From Betaproteobacteria bacterium (GTDB taxonomy: Bacteria > Pseudomonadota > Gammaproteobacteria > Burkholderiales > Sulfuricellaceae), in the NCBI GenBank assembly GCA_021373185.1, contig JAJFTF010000024.1, forward strand, positions 359,117-423,116: DNA of 64,000 nt. The letters are read 5' to 3'. The stretch's first letter is position 1. Every line of letters starts with the position of its first letter. Of the stretch, positions 10,701-19,573 are shown one piece after another. Under the pieces are notes generated by a model that saw only the letters and a list, made by a program, of their open reading frames with translations, ran no database searches and was not told the origin of the DNA. Made by a program: the position numbers and the translations under genes.

Positions 10701-11542
10701 TCTATCTCAATGGCCGCTTCATGCCGGCGGAAGAAGCCTGCATACCGGTGCTCGACCGCGGCTTCATCTTCGGCGATGGCGTGTACGAACTGATCCCGGT
10801 TTACTCGCGCCGCCCATTCCGCCTCAGCGAACACCTGTCCCGCCTGCAACACAGCCTGGACGGCATTCGCCTCGCCAATCCGCACAGCACGCAAGAATGG
10901 GAACGCCTGATTGAAGAACTGATCGCACTCAATTCCGAGGAGGATCAATCGATCTACCTCCACATCACGCGCGGCGTAGCCAAACGCGACCACGCCTTTC
11001 CGCCCGGCATTGCGCCAACCGTGTTCATGATGAGCAACCCGCTGATAACCTCATCGGCTGAACTGGTGGCAAGCGGCGTGGCCGTGGTGAGCGCCGCCGA
11101 CAATCGCTGGCTGCGCTGCGACATCAAGGCCATTTCCCTGTTGCCCAATGTGCTGTTGCGCCAAATAGCGGTGGATGCCGGCGCGGCGGAAACCCTGTTG
11201 TTGCGCGACGGGTTCCTGACCGAAGGCGCCGCCAGCAACATCTTCGTAGTGCGCGACAATACCTTGCTGGCGCCGCCGAAAAACAACCTGATGCTGCCCG
11301 GCATCACCTACGACGTGATTCTGGAACTGGCCGCTGCTGCCCGCATCCCGTGCGAAGTGCGGCGCATCGCCGAAGCCGAGGTGCGGTCGGCGCAGGAACT
11401 GTGGCTGACCTCATCCAACAAGGAAGTGCTGGCAATCACCCACCTCGACGGCCAGCCGGTTGCCGATGGCCTGCCCGGCCCGCTGTTCAAGCAGATGCAC
11501 CGCCTCTATCAGGATTACAAGAACAACGTGATGCGCAAATGA
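10697..11542 (+). CDS. dat: D-amino acid aminotransferase (fold-type IV PLP enzyme)
   Basis: It transfers the amino group between D-alanine and 2-oxo acids such as 2-oxoglutarate, giving D-glutamate. The 281-aa product starts MIYLNGRFMPAEEACIPVLD at the ATG overlapping the dacA stop (ATGA). The GTG at 10688 would add only three residues. The PLP-binding Lys144 lies in RCDIKAISLLPNVL, and the phosphate-cup segment GFLTEGAASNIF is typical. Its place after a D,D-carboxypeptidase suggests recycling of released D-alanine (inference). A branched-chain aminotransferase-like specificity is possible but less likely. Confidence 0.88.
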   Translation: MIYLNGRFMPAEEACIPVLDRGFIFGDGVYELIPVYSRRPFRLSEHLSRLQHSLDGIRLANPHSTQEWERLIEELIALNSEEDQSIYLHITRGVAKRDHAFPPGIAPTVFMMSNPLITSSAELVASGVAVVSAADNRWLRCDIKAISLLPNVLLRQIAVDAGAAETLLLRDGFLTEGAASNIFVVRDNTLLAPPKNNLMLPGITYDVILELAAAARIPCEVRRIAEAEVRSAQELWLTSSNKEVLAITHLDGQPVADGLPGPLFKQMHRLYQDYKNNVMRK

Positions 11543-11805
11543 CTGAACCAACTACCCTGCTCGAATTCCCCTGTGCCTTCCCGGTCAAGATCATGGGCGA
11601 GGCAAAGGACGGCTTTGCCGATGCCATGCTCGAAATCGTGCTGCGCCACGCCCCCGATTTCGCCCCTGCCAGCATGGAAATGAAAGCTAGCAGCGCCGGC
11701 AAATATGTTTCCCTGACCTGCACCATCACCGCCACCTCGCAGGAGCAACTCGATGCACTTTACCGCGAAATCAGCGCGCATCCGATGGTGGCGATGGCGC
11801 TTTGA
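11539..11805 (+). CDS. YbeD/DUF493 family protein
   Basis: This 88-aa protein of the DUF493 (YbeD) family is small and ACT-like, of uncertain biochemical role, and is almost always found between dacA-type genes and lipB. The ATG at 11539 overlaps the dat stop (ATGA). Family features are the FPCAFPVKIMGEA start and ...ALYREISAHPMVAMAL end. Regulation of the lipoate genes has been suggested for this family from gene order, not from anything visible here. Confidence 0.9.
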   Translation: MTEPTTLLEFPCAFPVKIMGEAKDGFADAMLEIVLRHAPDFAPASMEMKASSAGKYVSLTCTITATSQEQLDALYREISAHPMVAMAL

Positions 11806-11825
11806 TCAGTGGAGAGTGAGGGTTG

Positions 11826-12482
11826 ATGAGTGCAGCGAAGAAAACCAGTGGGGAGGACTCCGCCTCGCTTCTCATCGAGCATTTAGGTCAGGTCGAATAT
11901 CTGCCGACCTGGCGCGCGATGCAGGACTTCACCGCCAGGCGCGGGCCGGAAACCCCGGACGAACTATGGCTGCTGGAACATCCTCCGGTCTACACGCTGG
12001 GACTGGCCGGCAAGCCGGAACATCTGCTACATGCCACCGCCATCCCGGTGGTGAATATCGACCGTGGCGGCCAGATTACCTACCACGGGCCGGGGCAGAT
12101 CGTGGCCTACCTGCTGCTCGATCTGAAAAGGCGCAACCTCGGCGTCAAGGAACTGGTGCGGCGCATGGAGCAGGCCGTGATCGACCTGCTGGCGGGATAT
12201 CATGTCGTTGCCGAGCGGCGCGACAAGGCGCCGGGCGTTTACGTCGGCAACGCCAAAATTGCCGCCCTGGGCCTGCGCATCAAAAACGGCTGCTGCTACC
12301 ACGGCCTGTGCCTGAATGTGGACATGGACCTGACGCCGTTCGCCGCCATCAACCCGTGCGGCTATACAGGGCTGGCAGTAACGCAAACGCGGGCGCAAGG
12401 CATTGCGGACGGCGTCGAAATATTAAGTGAAAAACTGGCGCAACAACTTGTCGCCAAGCTGGAAGGAACAAATCATGGCTGA
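11826..12482 (+). CDS. lipB: Octanoyl-[acyl carrier protein]:protein N-octanoyltransferase LipB
   Basis: LipB moves octanoate from ACP to the lipoyl domains of 2-oxoacid dehydrogenases and GcvH. The 218 aa are counted from the ATG at 11826; a TTG at 11823 would add one Met. The signature [20 protein letters not shown] is present, with the acyl-enzyme Cys178 in [12 protein letters not shown] and the conserved Lys in [15 protein letters not shown]. It overlaps lipA by 8 nt, so the two lipoate genes are coupled. Confidence 0.97.
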   Translation: MSAAKKTSGEDSASLLIEHLGQVEYLPTWRAMQDFTARRGPETPDELWLLEHPPVYTLGLAGKPEHLLHATAIPVVNIDRGGQITYHGPGQIVAYLLLDLKRRNLGVKELVRRMEQAVIDLLAGYHVVAERRDKAPGVYVGNAKIAALGLRIKNGCCYHGLCLNVDMDLTPFAAINPCGYTGLAVTQTRAQGIADGVEILSEKLAQQLVAKLEGTNHG

Positions 12483-13428
12483 ACGCCAAACCGGCGCTGA
12501 AAAAACCGCGCGCATCCCGATCAAGATCGTGCCTGCGGCACCGTTGCGCAAGCCGAGCTGGATTCGCGCGCAAGCGCCGACTTCGGTCAAATACCAGGAG
12601 ATCAAGCAGATCCTGCGCGAGCGCAAGTTGCACACGGTATGCGAGGAAGCTTCCTGCCCGAATATCGGCGAATGCTTCAGCCACGGCACCGCCACCTTCA
12701 TGATCCTGGGCGACCTGTGCACGCGCCGCTGCCCGTTCTGCGACGTCGCCCACGGCACGCCGCTGCCGCCCGACGTGCAGGAGCCGGAGCAGATCGCCTC
12801 TTCCGTCGCCCTGATGGGGCTGAAATACGTCGTGATCACCAGCGTCGACCGCGACGACCTGCGCGATGGCGGCGCCGGCCATTTCGCCGCCTGCATCCGG
12901 GCGATACGCGCGCAATCGCCGCAAACCCGCATCGAGACCCTGGTGCCGGATTTTCGCGGTCGACTCGATGTCGCGCTGGAAGCCCTGAACAACGACCTGC
13001 CCGACGTGCTCAACCACAATCTGGAAACCGTGCCGCGTCTGTACAAACAGGCCCGCCCCGGCGCCGACTACGCCCATTCGCTGCAACTGCTGCAAGCATT
13101 CAAGCAGCGCCATCCGGGCGTATCGACCAAATCCGGCCTGATGGTCGGCATCGGCGAAACCGACGAGGAAATCCTCGCCGTGATGCGCGACCTGCGCGCC
13201 CATGGCGTGGAAATGCTGACCATCGGCCAGTACCTGCAACCGACCCAGCACCACCTGCCGGTGGTGCGTTTCGTCGAGCCGACGCAGTTCGACCGCTTTG
13301 CGGCGGCGGCGGCGGAAATGGGATTTTCCAACGCCGCCTGCGGGCCGATGGTGCGCTCAAGTTACCATGCGGACAGGCAGGCAAAGGAAGCGGGGCTGGC
13401 TGTTAATTCCATCGATAATTGCGAATGA
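12475..13428 (+). CDS. lipA: Lipoyl synthase LipA (radical SAM)
   Basis: LipA inserts two sulfurs into protein-bound octanoate. The ATG at 12475, inside the end of lipB, gives 317 aa; the longer open frame from 12427 is a lipB shadow. The auxiliary cluster is bound by C56, C61 and C67 ([12 protein letters not shown]) and the radical-SAM cluster by C82, C86 and C89 (CTRRCPFC). The C-terminal Ser ligand lies in [11 protein letters not shown]. It is the last gene of the core run, and the mobile island begins immediately after its stop. Confidence 0.97.
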   Translation: MAERQTGAEKTARIPIKIVPAAPLRKPSWIRAQAPTSVKYQEIKQILRERKLHTVCEEASCPNIGECFSHGTATFMILGDLCTRRCPFCDVAHGTPLPPDVQEPEQIASSVALMGLKYVVITSVDRDDLRDGGAGHFAACIRAIRAQSPQTRIETLVPDFRGRLDVALEALNNDLPDVLNHNLETVPRLYKQARPGADYAHSLQLLQAFKQRHPGVSTKSGLMVGIGETDEEILAVMRDLRAHGVEMLTIGQYLQPTQHHLPVVRFVEPTQFDRFAAAAAEMGFSNAACGPMVRSSYHADRQAKEAGLAVNSIDNCE

Positions 13429-13783
13429 ACATCGCTAATTACTAATCTACATCGCCATTCGCCAACCAAAATTTGTCTGAATATCTGACCTATCGGCCTA
13501 AGCCGTCCCTCCCTCCTCAGCTGTCGAAAAGCGGTTACCAAACCAAACATCAGTATGCATCGAAAGCAGACCTTGTATTACGTGGCTCCCCCGCCGTGAC
13601 GACACTATGAGTGCCGACTTGGCAGGGCCGAACTGCTTAATACATCCACCACATCTTCCAAGCTTCCCCCAATGTACGGAAAGTCAGTGACGCTCTGGAG
13701 GCCAATCTGTTACGTAGCCTTGCCTTTGCCACCTATGCTCGCACGTCATCGCCAGCAATCGAAGTCTATCAGGTGGGGTGATT
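13429..13783. other. Gene-free junction between lipA and the mobile island
   Basis: I see no credible gene, tRNA or terminator in these 355 bases. They are the probable location of the left end of the Tn7-like element. Just after the lipA stop, CATCGCTAATTACTAAT (13430-13446) resembles the reverse complement of the right-end motif (GCTAACCACTAAC around 29379-29391), agreeing at about 13 of 15 central positions. That match is short and could be chance. Confidence 0.4.
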
Positions 13784-16700
13784 TTACCAACCTGGCTCTC
13801 TGAGGCTAAGCAACGTCTCATCCAATGACCCGGCCTGGGCCATCGCATTCTCCTCTGAAAGCCGAGTCACAATCATTCGGATTGAGAAGGCCCCCCTCAC
13901 TTTTATGAGCGTTTCTATTACGTCTGGATTTAGGAATCCGCGGACAAAAAAACGGACGACCAGTAGGCCGCCAAACACGGACATCTTTCGCGCCCCCACA
14001 CTTGAAGAATCGAGGTATATGGCACTGGCGTCAAGTTCGCCGTCCTCAAGCTCTCCTGCGAATCGAATCTTGAGTTTGCCACCATTCCTGAAGGACAAAA
14101 TAACCCATTCACCGTCCGGTGCGCAAGTTATAGGGAGGTGATCCGAAGCATACGAAGCTGCTGCTGGGCTCACGAAGTTGTCCTGGCTAATCCAATTCAC
14201 AATGCAGGCTCTTGTCCGTTTATCAATCGAGTTTGATTGGAGCGCTCCCTTCAAATCGAAGAGATTCTCCAGCGCCCGTTTTAGCATACGCGTCGCTTCC
14301 GTATTGTCTCTATCGAACTGAAAGAACTTCGAACTAATTTCACGCTTAAAAAAACAGCGTGCGCGTAACGCCATCTCGGATAGCTTCAAACAAATTTGAA
14401 TCAATTCTGTTGGGCTCTCTGAAGCCACAAACTCATGTATAGCCTTTCTCGAAGGTGGGGGGGTATATCGGCCAGCTTGCCGAATGGGCATTAGAAATGG
14501 GAGACCTTTGGCCGTAACGCCATATCTGAATCGATCAGTCAATTCGAGGAGCTCCGCTTTGATCTTTGGGTCAAAGCCTGGCGTATCGGAAAAATACTTA
14601 TATGCCGCACTCGTTAGCCACCCCAATTTGTCGCTGATCGAAACCTTAATGTTGTTGGGCTTTTTCTCTTGGGCCGGCGCTGCGGGTAGAGGATCGCCAT
14701 TCGCCTTTTTCCTGACCCAGTACTTTGATACGAGCTCATTCTCATTCACGCCATTGACCCACGCAATTACTACAGAGCAAAGCGTATAAAAGGCTGTCCG
14801 ATTAAGTACAGGCTGAAACTTCTCCGTCGTGCCTGGTCGGTAAGATGACGACGCGTATAGACGACCACTCTGGTCCTCCATGATAGTTGCGTCGTACAGC
14901 GCCTCGAGCAGCATCGCGCATGCATCAATTTGCTCTTCGCTAAACGACAAGTTTTTGAGAGTGGACAGGAAATCTGCCTTGCTATGGCTCAGATAAGTGG
15001 CTCCGTCACCTTCGTACTCGGTCAACTCATTCCAATGCATTATTTGGGAAAGATCCCTCGCGGCAATATTCCAGAACTCAGGTGTCGCACAGAACGCGAA
15101 CGCCACACATTCGACAGGCAATTCACACTCCGGCTTAAGAAGATTAAGATACTTGCGAATTGGTTCAATTGCGGTTGGACGTACGCCTGTATTGATCAAC
15201 GCTTCAGCCTTCGGGGTTAGCGACAGTAATCCACCATTTTTGAGAACGTAGCCACCCTTAATTAGATTTGCAGTGATGTTTCTAACAAGAATCTCTACGC
15301 CCTTTGACTCCCACTTTTGAAGGACAGTTGGGGATTCCTCGTAGCGACCACATTCAAGGTCGCAATAGACGGTCCAATCGCTGAGAAATCGAATAATGCC
15401 ATCAACATCCTGTGGGTAAACACTGCTTCGTAGAAACTGTAGGTGCCTTAAGGTGTCACACACAGTTCGAAAAGTGTTATAGCTGAAGTCCTGTAACCTC
15501 AGGGAATCTGTAGCCCTTCCATCTTCCGCCGCCAAACTCGCTTCGCTTCTCCCTTTTTCCCCAATGAATGAGTCTCCAGGGAAGAAAAGCGCGCTCAGAC
15601 CAAACGAGGGCCTCCCTGGCGTCTTTGAGTAGTACCGAGACAGGATCGCGGTGTATTCCGATTGATTAACGGGTTGAGCAGAGGTACTTTTGACATGCAG
15701 TGCATCAATTAGAAACATCGCCTTGGGCTTCAGTCCTTCAGTTGTCACCGATTTCCCATATCGCCCCGCACGCCCCAGCAAGTTGTGAAAGGCATTCGCT
15801 GAGAGGAGTATTGAATTCTCCACGCCCGCTACATCATCAAAGCGGCGTTCCCTTGGAAAATTTGCACCAATTAGCACAAGACAGTCTGCAGTGAGGTTTA
15901 CGCCGTAACTCAATGTCTCCGTCGTTAGAAGAATCTTCGCTCGGTTGTCGCTGACATCCGAAAATAGTGTTTCAATGTAATCACGCAGCTTTCTCGGTTG
16001 ATCTGCACTATGAATATATACGCCAGTTGAAGCGAAATTTTTTAGGATTGACTTCAAGTCGTCACTAATGTCTGATTCACTACAGAGGTTGTCGAAATCT
16101 TGCTGCTTTGTTTGCGGCATTGCCTTTGCTAGTTGATGGCCGATTCCGATCAAGCTATCAGTACTTCCAAAGGCAACAATGATTGACTTATATCCAGCCT
16201 CTAACTGGGCTTTAATAACTGAAGCAGCAGATTGCGCGCGTTTCGGACGTTCGTTCTTGCCTGAACCTACGACCCCCTGCTCCCTAAGCTTCCAAAGTTC
16301 CACAGCAAAAACTGGATTCCCCCCCGCAGCTGAGGAGGGTGAAAGGGGCGGTGATTCATTGTATCTTTTGGCTAACACGGCTGATCCAGTTGCGCACTGC
16401 GTCGCAATTGAATCAATCGCATCTGAGGCTAAAGCCCTTTGTTCTGTGGACGAAAATTCACAAATGGTGATTTCCTTTGGCAGTTCATGCACTGGCGCTA
16501 AAAGTTGCACGATATGGCGCACAGCCATAGGACGGGCATTTGTGGAGATCACAATGGGATGCTTGTAACCCCCTGGGCGTCCACTTGTCGGATTCCCTGA
16601 AGAAAAGGCGCGACTTGCCGCTAGTTCTGATACGAACGTTTCCGTTGTGACGCCCACGATTCTTAGTGGCGCCGAAGCGGGTCTTCCACCAAAAGTTGCG

Positions 16701-18103
16701 TGGTGACGCAACTTCGCAAGCAAGATATCTTGAACTCCTCCGCGATGTGGCTCGCAAAGCATATGTATCTCATCGAGCGCTACTACTCGCAGTCGACTAG
16801 TAGGTGTTAGCAGCTCGCTTTGCTGCGCCGTTACTAGGACATTGGCTTTCTCGGTTACCACGGCGGCCAAGCTAACAAAGCCCGCCCTAATATTTGAATC
16901 ATGTTCAAAGTCTTCGCCCGTGGAAAGTACGAGTTGAGCCCTTAACTCACTTTCTTCCCAGAGCATCGCGTGCTTGAGTAGCGCCGCATAGCGTTGCGTG
17001 AAGGATCTATGATATTCGTTCGCAAGAGCACGCGTTGGAGCCAAATACAACGCCATGCCCTCCTGAGCAACGATGGCTCTTAAGTTTAGTATATCGAGTA
17101 GAGCCGTCTTTCCGGACCCCGTCGGCCCGCTCAAAAGGACGTGCAGACCGGCGCAATCGCGGTTCCACAGTTCACGGCTAACCTCCCCGGAATGTGCCTT
17201 CATTTGGAGTTCAAATGGAGACAACGCCCGCCCGTAACCTTCTTCTACAGAACCCATATCAATTGAGTTGATGTAATCAAGGGCGCGCTGAACCGCTGCA
17301 ATTTCGGGGTAGCCAGCCATTGCGCATACCAGCAGGTCTGCAAAGGTTGGTGATTTGGCGCTTGCCACGCTTACAATCGAACTCGCTTCGACGTCAACGA
17401 GCTGAAGGGCTTCTGGATTTTTCTTGGCGAAGCCTTGTTCTACGCCAAAGGACAAGATTTGGGTCTTCAGGTTGTCTGCATCAAAGAATGCCACATTGCT
17501 GTCCGAGGAAACCGCGACCCTCTTTTGTAGACCAGCTGCGAACGAGACGGACGGCGTGTTTGCGCCAGATGTAAGCGTTTCGAGGTCTATGTTGAGGCAA
17601 ATCAGCGCCTGATTGGGGGTTGTGAAGTCGCTGTCCACCAATTTTTTCTTAGTGTTCAAGTGAGTTTTTTTCAAAGTATAGGATTTTATCTTGACGCCCA
17701 CGCCACTGCTGTCGATATCCTGTACCAAACTACCTGTCATTACCCACGACGAAACGAAATCTGGGTGAAATTTAGGCAGTTCAAAGAGAGTCGCAAAGTA
17801 GAGCGCAAGTGCTGCAGAATTGCCCGAGACCCCGTTAGTTTGAGTCCCGAGTCGTTTTGAAAGGGGGGTGGTAGAATTTCCTCCCTCAAGTTCATACCCA
17901 GGCTTAATCAGTAGTGTCCTTCCCTGGGCAAGCAGTTGCATGTCTACCCAGTCATATTGATTTCCCAGGAGTGTCGCAAAAGTCGTGTCGGAGCCCTCCC
18001 AGTGAACGGTACTTTGACCGTTAGGGGTGTCTTCCCACAACCGAAGAAGAATTCCGGAACCATCATCGTCAACGATTGGAAATGCAATTGAACTGGGCTT
18101 CAC
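13784..18103 (-). CDS. Giant Ski2-like helicase with N-terminal Lon-like protease domain (candidate defence effector)
   Basis: This 1439-aa superfamily 2 helicase starts with GTG at 18103, overlapping the upstream gene stop (GTGA). Helicase motifs: Walker A GPTGSGKT 326-333, Ia LAPTRALANEY 354-364, DEIH box 444-447, motif III-like VGVTTET 483-489, motif V LLTTETLSYGVNL 725-737, motif VI NLLGRAGRYG 774-783. The N-terminal 180 residues resemble a Lon proteolytic domain: GNSAALALYFATLF with Ser96, then VMTGSLV, then GVGVKIK with Lys140. The Ser-to-Lys distance of 44 compares with 43 in E. coli Lon. The C-terminal 640 residues are unassigned. The protease call is motif reading only; the helicase call is firm. 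Confidence 0.85.
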   Translation of the reverse strand: MKPSSIAFPIVDDDGSGILLRLWEDTPNGQSTVHWEGSDTTFATLLGNQYDWVDMQLLAQGRTLLIKPGYELEGGNSTTPLSKRLGTQTNGVSGNSAALALYFATLFELPKFHPDFVSSWVMTGSLVQDIDSSGVGVKIKSYTLKKTHLNTKKKLVDSDFTTPNQALICLNIDLETLTSGANTPSVSFAAGLQKRVAVSSDSNVAFFDADNLKTQILSFGVEQGFAKKNPEALQLVDVEASSIVSVASAKSPTFADLLVCAMAGYPEIAAVQRALDYINSIDMGSVEEGYGRALSPFELQMKAHSGEVSRELWNRDCAGLHVLLSGPTGSGKTALLDILNLRAIVAQEGMALYLAPTRALANEYHRSFTQRYAALLKHAMLWEESELRAQLVLSTGEDFEHDSNIRAGFVSLAAVVTEKANVLVTAQQSELLTPTSRLRVVALDEIHMLCEPHRGGVQDILLAKLRHHATFGGRPASAPLRIVGVTTETFVSELAASRAFSSGNPTSGRPGGYKHPIVISTNARPMAVRHIVQLLAPVHELPKEITICEFSSTEQRALASDAIDSIATQCATGSAVLAKRYNESPPLSPSSAAGGNPVFAVELWKLREQGVVGSGKNERPKRAQSAASVIKAQLEAGYKSIIVAFGSTDSLIGIGHQLAKAMPQTKQQDFDNLCSESDISDDLKSILKNFASTGVYIHSADQPRKLRDYIETLFSDVSDNRAKILLTTETLSYGVNLTADCLVLIGANFPRERRFDDVAGVENSILLSANAFHNLLGRAGRYGKSVTTEGLKPKAMFLIDALHVKSTSAQPVNQSEYTAILSRYYSKTPGRPSFGLSALFFPGDSFIGEKGRSEASLAAEDGRATDSLRLQDFSYNTFRTVCDTLRHLQFLRSSVYPQDVDGIIRFLSDWTVYCDLECGRYEESPTVLQKWESKGVEILVRNITANLIKGGYVLKNGGLLSLTPKAEALINTGVRPTAIEPIRKYLNLLKPECELPVECVAFAFCATPEFWNIAARDLSQIMHWNELTEYEGDGATYLSHSKADFLSTLKNLSFSEEQIDACAMLLEALYDATIMEDQSGRLYASSSYRPGTTEKFQPVLNRTAFYTLCSVVIAWVNGVNENELVSKYWVRKKANGDPLPAAPAQEKKPNNIKVSISDKLGWLTSAAYKYFSDTPGFDPKIKAELLELTDRFRYGVTAKGLPFLMPIRQAGRYTPPPSRKAIHEFVASESPTELIQICLKLSEMALRARCFFKREISSKFFQFDRDNTEATRMLKRALENLFDLKGALQSNSIDKRTRACIVNWISQDNFVSPAAASYASDHLPITCAPDGEWVILSFRNGGKLKIRFAGELEDGELDASAIYLDSSSVGARKMSVFGGLLVVRFFVRGFLNPDVIETLIKVRGAFSIRMIVTRLSEENAMAQAGSLDETLLSLREPGW

Positions 18104-19068
18104 TTGGCCTCCTTGGATACAGACTCATCACTCATTTTTAGAATAACGGGCTTCAATGCTGTCCAATCAGAATTCGATTTGAAACTTAACTTCCGACGGC
18201 GATTGCCAATCGTAACTCCTATCACATCCGAAGATGGCCATTCAATCACGGCTCTCGCCAGTTCATTGATGAAATACATCCTGTATTCGATTAGGTTTCC
18301 ATGAATCCTAGGCTCAACCAGTATTTCTTTCTCTGTCAAAAATGCAGTAACGCTTACTCGACCAATGTTAGACCCTAGATCAAACTCCCAACGACAAGTG
18401 TTGTCACTCGCGAACATTTGTGTGGAATTTCGGATAACCGGCCAGATGGTGTTTGTCGACATCAATAACGATTTGTGTAGTAGAGATTGCACAAGGTGCG
18501 GAATACCCTTAACAAATCGTTCTAGCTGTAGAGGGTTGTCTATCAGCGGTGCGATCTCGTTCAGCGACTCCTGTAGTGCATTGAGTGGGTCGATAGCGTT
18601 TCTTATGCACGCATGTGGTAGCACCTCGTCGGGCACTGTTTGAGGCGGCAAAAAAATTCGCTCAGTGATAGTTACGCCGAGTGCCTTCACTACATCTTGG
18701 ACGCGTAACAAGCTCGCTGATCCATAGTTGGTTGCTTCGTAACGCTGTACTTGTTGTTCCTTTAGCCCCATTCTTTCAGCTAGATCCTTTTGGGTAAGGC
18801 CTAGTGCAATTCTGGCGCGAATAACGGCCGTTGGAAGTTCATCGAGAGAATCCGCCTCGATTACCGTCGGTCGAGTTTGTATTAGTGCCTCATATTCACG
18901 AACCTCGGCCTGAAGATCCGCTATTTGGCTATTTGCGGCATCAATTTGCGCTTGTCGAATGACAGGATGGAGGTTTTCGCTTGGTTGCTTGGAAAGCACC
19001 ACGAACGCTTCTTCAAACGTAGCCAACTGCGCTTTAGTTATGCGGTACTGCCGCTCATTCTTGATCAT
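18100..19068 (-). CDS. XRE-family helix-turn-helix protein
   Basis: The 322-aa product starts MIKNERQYRITKAQLATF, an N-terminus I recognise from XRE proteins paired with DUF6932 genes. The ATG at 19068 overlaps the DUF6932 stop (ATGA), so the in-frame start at 19080 is not chosen. A helical N-terminal segment precedes the HTH at about 88-135 (LTQKDLAERMGLKEQQVQRYE). About 180 residues of unknown fold follow, ending in SVSKEAK. It probably acts as the antitoxin-like or regulatory member of the three-gene operon; that role is inference. Confidence 0.8.
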   Translation of the reverse strand: MIKNERQYRITKAQLATFEEAFVVLSKQPSENLHPVIRQAQIDAANSQIADLQAEVREYEALIQTRPTVIEADSLDELPTAVIRARIALGLTQKDLAERMGLKEQQVQRYEATNYGSASLLRVQDVVKALGVTITERIFLPPQTVPDEVLPHACIRNAIDPLNALQESLNEIAPLIDNPLQLERFVKGIPHLVQSLLHKSLLMSTNTIWPVIRNSTQMFASDNTCRWEFDLGSNIGRVSVTAFLTEKEILVEPRIHGNLIEYRMYFINELARAVIEWPSSDVIGVTIGNRRRKLSFKSNSDWTALKPVILKMSDESVSKEAK

Positions 19069-19505
19069 GGCAGACTCCACAGATCCAACTGGACAATGCC
19101 TTTTGGATTGCCAGTCGCTTTATCGATCTGAAAAAAATCGAGAAAAATCCGGCCAGATGCGCCTTCCTTTGTCTCGGCGGGAAAGAGGTCTCCGTGGTAC
19201 TTCGTTTTCATTGCTTGCCTTCCATTGGAGAAATCAAGGAGGACTGGATCTAGAAGCAAGTGGTTGACAGCAGTTATGCTCCAGCAAAGATCGTAGTCGC
19301 CTGGCAAGGCCTTCGTTGTAACGAAGCTGCCGTCAAGAAATACGCGCTGACACCCTGCCACGCGCAAGGCGGTCGCGGCACGCATGAGGCTATCCATTAG
19401 CCATTGTCGATGGGGATTGAATGAAAATCGCGCAGCTATTTCTGACCAACTCGCCGCATGGATGCCAGGAGGCAACAACCCGGTCACGTCAAATGGGGGA
19501 ATCAC
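19065..19505 (-). CDS. DUF6932 family protein (nucleotidyltransferase-like fold)
   Basis: The 146-aa product begins at a GTG (19505) preceded by GAGG, giving VIPPFDVTGLLPPGIHAASW, the canonical start of this family; the in-frame ATG at 19556 lacks such support. The motif LDGSFVTTKALPGDYDLCW contains the GS...D-x-D pattern of minimal nucleotidyltransferases. A second acidic strand lies in GRIFLDFFQIDK. Such proteins commonly pair with an XRE gene in a toxin-antitoxin-like way. Here the pair is extended by the Lon-helicase gene. The family assignment is from recall of conserved motifs. Confidence 0.72.
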   Translation of the reverse strand: MIPPFDVTGLLPPGIHAASWSEIAARFSFNPHRQWLMDSLMRAATALRVAGCQRVFLDGSFVTTKALPGDYDLCWSITAVNHLLLDPVLLDFSNGRQAMKTKYHGDLFPAETKEGASGRIFLDFFQIDKATGNPKGIVQLDLWSLP

Positions 19506-19573
19506 GGTACGCCTCAGACGAAAGATACAACACAACGATATTCTTGTGCTAACCACATGTCAAGACTCTTCTT

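Noticed and set aside
13362..13783. Possible small genes or IS remnant after lipA
   Set aside because: Short frames only, no transposase motif, no clear terminal repeats beyond the weak right-end resemblance.
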